64,000 bases of DNA from Physella acuta (taxonomy: Eukaryota; Mollusca; Gastropoda; Physidae): contig NW_026731931.1 of assembly GCF_028476545.1 (NCBI RefSeq), positions 412,501-476,500 on the forward strand, given 5' to 3'. The translations under genes and the position numbers were made by a program. The notes below the pieces were generated by a model. It did no database searches, was not told the origin of the DNA, and saw nothing but the letters and a program-made list of their open reading frames with translations. This document shows, piece after piece, positions 50,845 through 64,000 of the stretch. Within the stretch, counting starts at the first letter, position 1; the number at the start of each line of letters is the position of its first letter.

Positions 50845-51072
50845 TATATCCATAAGGATTGCACACCTTAATCTGCTCTATAAAATGTTATACTATACAA
50901 ACATGACTCTGTTACAGAAAATGTGTATGATGATGTACGTTCTACATCAATCAGCAAGTCGGTTTCACAAGAGGAAATGTATGAGAGTTTACAGATGAAA
51001 AACACAGAGCAGTTGACAACAACCGAAGATGAAAGCCAGCATGTTTACGCTAACGTTGCCTTTCCACATTAA
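42102..51072 (+). CDS. Receptor C: short paralog, signal peptide, CUB remnant, 2 CUB, EGF-like, 2 FN3, TM, tyrosine tail
   Basis: Twelve exons give 1848 nt, or 615 residues, in the proposed model. Compared with B and D it lacks the EB-like exon and the early CUBs. Intron 1 is fused at about 42185 to the middle of a CUB second-half exon. The old reading phase is kept if splicing uses the AG at 42216-42217: the remaining 58 nt then join the phase-0 signal exon to the phase-1 CUB exon. EGF-like modules 2 and 3 of B are also absent. The tail has EYTSPP, VYDDV, MYESL and the terminal VYANV. Downstream exons are open and well spliced, so the gene may be functional; the 5' joining is the uncertain part. 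Confidence 0.75.
42218..42275 (+). CDS. Receptor C exon 2: truncated CUB second half (predicted cryptic acceptor)
   Basis: Bases 42185-42275 match the end of the CUB2/CUB4 second-half exons ([22 protein letters not shown]). A splice at CCTTCAG|TTC is phase 0 and keeps the frame. The stronger-looking AG at 42196-42197 would give an early stop. Donor GTAACA. Confidence 0.55.
42470..42660 (+). repeat. Repeat family 3 fragment
   Basis: TTTTGCAATTGTGTCTGTATG, CATGATATCTTGAG and GAAATTTCATATATAAG match 52268-52390. Confidence 0.65.
42824..42950 (+). CDS. Receptor C exon 3: CUB first half
   Basis: Acceptor ATATTTTGCAG, 127 nt, donor GTATGT. It encodes [19 protein letters not shown] and [16 protein letters not shown]. 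This CUB type is shared with receptor D CUB3 and not found in B. Confidence 0.86.
43491..43708 (+). CDS. Receptor C exon 4: CUB second half
   Basis: Acceptor CGTTCAATAG, 218 nt, donor GTAATA. It encodes [30 protein letters not shown] and YMHVVFRTD. It has one more cysteine than the matching exon of D (VCVV versus VYVV). Confidence 0.87.
43930..44265 (+). repeat. Repeat family 3 fragment
   Basis: ATAACTTGAGTAGG, GTAAAAGATTAAATTCTCTG and CTCCTGTTAAATTTTAAG match 52480-52570. Confidence 0.65.
44473..44599 (+). CDS. Receptor C exon 5: last CUB, first half
   Basis: Acceptor TGTTTTTCAG, 127 nt, donor GTAGGA. It encodes [19 protein letters not shown] and [18 protein letters not shown], with both first-pair cysteines. 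Confidence 0.87.
44755..44960 (-). repeat. Repeat family 2, reversed lead fragment
   Basis: Reverse complement of about 20640-20800: TGTTTAGTAATCAGCA and AACCTATCTGTA are recognisable on the minus strand. Confidence 0.6.
45440..45757 (-). mobile_element. Second, array-less copy of the 6.6-8.6 kb element
   Basis: Its minus strand reads TAGCAAAGTAGACGG, CCGATCGGGCATTTCCCGG, GACCTCGACTGACTGGCGCC, then GAGGTCGTAGACCGACCC. This matches the head and the tail of 6577-8560 with no tandem core between. It also abuts a TA array. Confidence 0.72.
45757..45850. repeat. (TA)n plus (TG)n microsatellite
   Basis: TA run to 45818 then TG run, ending shortly before the CUB exon at 45877. Confidence 0.95.
45877..46091 (+). 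CDS. Receptor C exon 6: last CUB, second half
   Basis: Acceptor GCATATTAG, 215 nt, donor GTACAT. It encodes [21 protein letters not shown] and PRCGQVPP; closely similar to B exon 14. Confidence 0.88.
46190..46315 (+). CDS. Receptor C exon 7: EGF-like module
   Basis: Acceptor TTTACTGTAG, 126 nt, donor GTAAGA. It has six cysteines, including [12 protein letters not shown]. Confidence 0.86.
46325..46391. repeat. (TA)n microsatellite
   Basis: TA array ten bases after the EGF-like exon; the intron continues straight to FN3-1, without EGF-like modules 2 and 3. Confidence 0.95.
46652..46936 (+). CDS. Receptor C exon 8: FN3 domain 1
   Basis: Acceptor AATAATTTCAG, 285 nt, donor GTGAGT. Bases 46674-46897 differ from receptor A 60-283 at about two positions. 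Confidence 0.9.
47412..47687 (+). CDS. Receptor C exon 9: FN3 domain 2
   Basis: Acceptor TTTAAATTTAG, 276 nt, donor GTAAGG. It encodes [20 protein letters not shown] and [21 protein letters not shown]. Confidence 0.89.
47812..47944 (+). CDS. Receptor C exon 10: transmembrane segment
   Basis: Acceptor AATTATTTCAG, 133 nt, donor GTAACG. It encodes [18 protein letters not shown], a hydrophobic run and KRRLLK. Confidence 0.89.
48150..48315 (-). mobile_element. tRNA-derived SINE fragment, minus strand
   Basis: The minus strand reads GAGCCGATGTGGCCGGGCGG, TAGAGCGAACTACTG and GGATCCGAATCC, an A-box and B-box arrangement. Confidence 0.6.
48373..48446. repeat. (TA)n microsatellite
   Basis: TA array 40 bases before the acceptor of the proximal tail exon. 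Confidence 0.95.
48487..48557 (+). CDS. Receptor C exon 11: proximal cytoplasmic tail
   Basis: Acceptor ATTTGTTGCAG, 71 nt, donor GTAAAC, phase 2 in and 1 out. It encodes [23 protein letters not shown], including the tyrosine motif EYTSPP. Confidence 0.8.
49016..50525 (+). repeat. Repeat family 1, plus copy
   Basis: (CT)n at 49046-49100, CCGCAAAATATTTTTACAGG, AGATCTAG cluster (49420-49500), tRNA-like block (49690-49755, GGTACGGGTTCGAGAACC), C-rich run near 50370, end ACCGGGTAACGGGTACC. It lacks the 0.74-kb insertion of the 21.6-kb copy. Confidence 0.78.
50530..50660 (+). repeat. Short repeat shared with 35226-35350
   Basis: Both begin ATACGAGCCGACCCGC, then CATACGCCG, TATTTAGTTGTTTT and TATAATTTGTGAATTC. 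Class unknown. Confidence 0.65.
50757..50850. repeat. (TA)n microsatellite
   Basis: TA array with two TG interruptions before the last exon of receptor C. Confidence 0.95.
50918..51072 (+). CDS. Receptor C exon 12: distal tyrosine tail and stop
   Basis: Acceptor CTGTTACAG, 155 nt, stop TAA at 51070-51072. It encodes [16 protein letters not shown] and [14 protein letters not shown]; same length as the last exon of receptor A. Confidence 0.88.
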
Positions 51073-52050
51073 GCACACAATTAGCCATTACTGTTATTGT
51101 TCTAATAGTATAGGACAGTTAAAATTACCATGAAAGTTTTCTAGTTAAAATTACCATGAAAGTTTTCTAAGTAGTTTTCCAACAGAGCATAAATGTTTAA
51201 AATACATATGTACAACATTTAGAAACATCTTCCGTATGTATAATTTTGTTTATTCTCATTTCTAAACACTATGATATTTAGGTAAAAATGTTTTTACCTT
51301 ATTTTATTACAATGTTTTTTTTTAAATTTTTAATAGATTAAATAACGAAGTGTTTTTTGTTTTTATAAATTATAACGCTATTTTCAAAAACATACACATT
51401 AATTTCTTGCGCTATTCAAAATTGATTTTATGGTATATTGTCGATTATCTTACTTACAATATAGGTACATTTGATTAAATTAAAGCTTATATATTTTGTA
51501 TGTTCTCTTTTATTACTACATTTGACTTTGTACACTTATATCCTCACGACTTATTGAGTTTTATAGCTCTTTTAGTAGTTTTCTTAAAACGTTATTTAAT
51601 GTGGAATGTGATACACCGTCTCACTCGAAATATGTGTCTATAGATTACCTTGAATAGTTACAGTAATATTATGTATTATTATCGAAAGGTGCATTTAAAG
51701 TAAGAATTCGTTTTATTCTTAACGATAACAGCTTTAAAAACCAATTAAGATAATATCGTGTTGCTAACCATACACAATATTCAGCTAAAGCATTCTTACA
51801 TCTCATTATATCTAAAGGTCAATTTCCAGAGCTAGAACACTCAGAGTGTTTTTAGATTCAACACAAAATCAAATTAAAATATATAATAGTAGCATAATTA
51901 TATCTTTATTTTTATACGAAGCTAAGATTGAAATAACACTTGATAAAATAACAAAATTTGTTTAGTAAAATAAAAGCGATGACAATACAGTTTTGTTTAA
52001 CAACTTCTTTCGATTTTTAAAAGAAATAACTTTATTTTATTAATTTTTAT
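51073..52050. other. 3' flank of receptor C, AT-rich
   Basis: A 23-base phrase (AGTTAAAATTACCATGAAAG...) is repeated directly at 51116 and 51145. No gene is seen. Confidence 0.6.
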
Positions 52051-52059
52051 TACTTCGTT

Positions 52060-52293
52060 TTTTACTTTCTCGTATATACGAAGTATAGAGAAAGTATTGT
52101 AATCGTGCACAAAAATCACTTGAAATTTTAACAATTTTCACCGTATTACACCTCAGTCCTTCATCACATCCGATGTATAGAGGACTTATTTTAATCGGGC
52201 AAAAATTATCAATCCAGATTTATCAAAATTAAGAGGTTTTATGCGTAATCCAGTCTGAAAAACTGGACTTTGCAATTCTGTCCGTATGTCTGT

Positions 52294-52334
<41 letters not shown>

Positions 52335-52640
52335 CACGATAACTTGAGTACCGTTACAGCTAGGTTGATGAAATTTCATATATAAGTATTTTATCAAAAT
52401 CGTAGATCCGTATCAACTTTTGAGCGATTTCCGATAACCGAAAGTGGTACTTTTCCTACTTTGAAATTTTCAAAAGCCTATAACTTGAGTACTATTTCAG
52501 ATAGATAAACGAAATTTCACATGTAAGTAAAAGATCTAATTCTCTACCTTCTGTTAAATTTTGAGTCATTTCCGTTGAACGGAAGTAGTAATTTACGCTA
52601 CTTCCGATTTCTCAAAAAACTAATGTACATTTTTAAAGTA
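52060..52640 (+). repeat. Repeat family 3, fullest copy
   Basis: It starts near the inverted repeat ACTTTCTC ... GAGAAAGT, then TATTGTAATCGTGC, (TG)n at 52295-52330, AACACGATAACTTGAG, two rounds of GAAATTTCA-type sequence and CCGATAACCGAAAGTGG. Fragments occur at 34.1, 35.6, 37.2 (minus), 42.5, 43.9, 55.6 and 58.0-58.5 kb (minus). No protein is encoded. Confidence 0.75.
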
Positions 52641-52659
52641 CTAATAATATTGCGCACTA

Positions 52660-53025
<366 letters not shown>

Positions 53026-53705
53026 AGAGCGTAAATTTTTATTGTATTGTTGTTTTGTTGTTTTTTTGTCTTTTTTCTAGATATGAATATCATAGATATT
53101 TCTGACCGTGTATGCTTTCATAGAAAATTACAAGCGGTATTCATTTTTCGAAACTAAAAATAAATAAGTAACACATATATTATTGTGTCCGACTTAGTTC
53201 GTGGTCAGCCAACCGTGTTAAACACTTCACCGTTGTAAACAAACTGATCGAGTTATCGCCTCGGATATAAAAGTCTTTAAAAGTCTTTAAAAGTACAATT
53301 TAAAAAGTAATTGTCTATGGAATGAGATTTCAAAATGTAAATGATTTCATTGTCATCAAAGAAGAAGGTATTTGAAAAGTTGGTACGAAATTATAATTGG
53401 ACACAATTTAAGCTACAGATTTGACAAATACCAAAGACATTGATGAAATAGCATGTTAATAGATCGTCTTCGTTGAGCTTCTGTAAAGGGCTTGTAGAAT
53501 CGTCGGTTGAGTTTAAACACCCTGGTTTCGTCTTATTCAAGCCGACATGGCTATTGTGACGTAATTACCGGTTACTGGGTACTCTATTTTTACGTTGGAG
53601 ATTTTTTTTTTTTAAACCAGGAACACATAACAAAATATCGTTACTGAAGCGTGAGATTATTGAGGAAGTCTTCAAGGTTGCAGTGTCGTAAGTGGGTGGA
53701 GTCCC
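53026..53705. other. Non-coding spacer
   Basis: No exon, RNA gene or recognised repeat was found. Confidence 0.55.
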
Positions 53706-53767
53706 TTACGTCAAATGACATAAAGATATTTTTGTGCTGAGCTGCTCTTCCATATCTTTGATCCAAG

Positions 53768-54110
<343 letters not shown>

Positions 54111-55463
54111 TACGGACATCGGCGGCTCGAGTTGTCTCCCATTAGCCAGACAGGCCTCAAGAAACTCCGACTAAGTGGCTTGGATACAGTTTTGATTACC
54201 GTGTATAGGGCGCTTCTGTCCTTTGGTTCTCACAACGCGTATCTCCCACCTTTACTGAACGCAGGGTAAACTCGTACCCCACCGTCCAGTACAAGGCTTG
54301 ACCTTAGGGGTATTTGGGACATAAAATTTTGAAGCAGACATTCCTTCCTCAGCTGGTACATCGTAGTATCTGGTTCGCTATAGTACCAATGAAAAAACAA
54401 TTATTCAAATTTTCATGTTTACAATTATTCCATTTTGATTTTCGTTCAACATCTTTAATCTACTATTCAATGGATATAGCTAACTGATAAGTGCAAGTAA
54501 TGGTAGAATCAAAATAGAAGAGAAAACTGATGTTTCAAAGAAAAAGTGAAAATAATATCTAAAAAACTGCTAAATGAGGATTGTATGGTTGATTTGTTAA
54601 AGTTTTTGTATTGAAAACAAGCAAGAGTGTAGCTTGTTGTGATGGCTCGGTGATAACAAAATATTGTACAATGATATCTAGACATGGTGAACTGTTTTGT
54701 ACGCAGCCATCTCTAGCTTTTAAGTAAACCGATTGGTAATCTCGCACAACACAGAACGTATTAACTAAATAAAAAATTAGAATTAGATTATTCAAAAACA
54801 ATCTCTTGAAATGTAAATTTTTATTTTAATAGTTGAAGAAGACCCATGTCTTGTATGCCTAGTCTTGTTAAAATAGAAGGACGTTCCTTAAACGTTTTCT
54901 TTTGTTGAGCTTTAAGATGCCAATTTTAGGATTAGTTCATCTTTTGAAACTACGTCCCGGTAAAATCTTTAAGAACCGACTAATACAATTGTTTCTTTAT
55001 AAATACACTTCCTCTATCCCCTCCTCTTTGAAAAACTGCATTAATATGTTCTGTTTCACGCTTCACATCTTTAAACACAATAACTCCTTTTATATATTTT
55101 ATATAAAAAATAATTCCACTTAGAACATCTAGTTTGCCCCCTGTTGAAAACCTTACCGTCCGCCACTAGTACTTAATCTTTTTGATAACCGGTTAGAAAA
55201 TAGACATTCAGCCAAGCATACAATTACGGTCTTTTATTTAGCAGCAAGTCACGACAGCGCGGTATTACCTGTTTGCCTGGGTTATTCATTCAGCTTCTTG
55301 CTATTATAATTACATCGTGCCATAACAGCTTAAGTTTATGACTGGTTTACCCAGTTTACTTCCTTGTTGCATTTTCGTGTGGTTTGAAACACAGAAATCG
55401 ACAAGTGGATTGAAGCATAAACTGTGGGTTCTGTAAGCTCAATATTAAGTATGAGTTTTAAAC
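54111..55463. other. 5' flank of receptor D and spacer
   Basis: No gene is supported. The last 140 bases resemble the receptor C flank and include CGTGTGG at 55376-55382. Confidence 0.55.

Positions 55464-64000
<8,537 letters not shown>

Overview
The window is animal nuclear DNA: spliced genes with GT-AG introns, very high A+T, long (TA)n arrays, tRNA-derived SINEs, MITEs and one LINE fragment. An interstitial TTAGGG tract, the SINE structure and the domain content suggest a mollusc, perhaps a heterobranch gastropod. That assignment is inference; nothing here fixes the species.

The coding content is one tandem family of four paralogous type I membrane receptors, all on the + strand. They are called receptor A, B, C and D here. 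A (3' part only, 38-1943) carries FN3-FN3-TM-tyrosine tail. B (complete, 9879-38041, 21 coding exons) adds up in frame to 1163 residues: signal peptide, an 8-Cys EB-like module, six CUB domains, three EGF-like modules, two FN3 domains, a glycine-rich transmembrane helix and a short tail with an ITIM-like motif. C (42102-51072, about 12 coding exons, 615 residues in the model) is a shortened version that lost the EB module and most of the first CUBs by deletion. D (55464 to the window end) is the 5' part of a fourth gene: signal peptide, EB and four CUBs, the last cut by the window edge. Exon junction phases are uniform. Every CUB is two exons split in phase 2 and bounded by phase 1, and EGF and FN3 exons are 1-1, so modules can be gained, lost or swapped without a frameshift. 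The four genes show exactly such differences.

Layout: A 3' end (1-1943); repeat-rich spacer (1944-9878) with a doubled 0.4-kb unit, two hAT-like MITEs, a long interspersed repeat and a 342-bp tandem array; gene B (9879-38041), whose 7.7-kb intron between the halves of CUB4 is filled with repeats; spacer (38042-42101); gene C (42102-51072); spacer (51073-55463) with large AT and CTTT microsatellites; gene D (55464-64000).

Together the genes look like a diversifying family of cell-surface receptors: variable CUB/EGF ectodomain arrays on a near-constant FN3 stalk, with tyrosine motifs (VxYxxL, YxN, YxxV/I) suited to SH2 signalling. An innate immune or recognition role is plausible but is inference. 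The strongest unusual signals are near-identity confined to the interior of the first FN3 exon of A, B and C while the introns differ, a deletion in gene C that a cryptic in-frame acceptor could rescue, and duplication and recombination of CUB halves.
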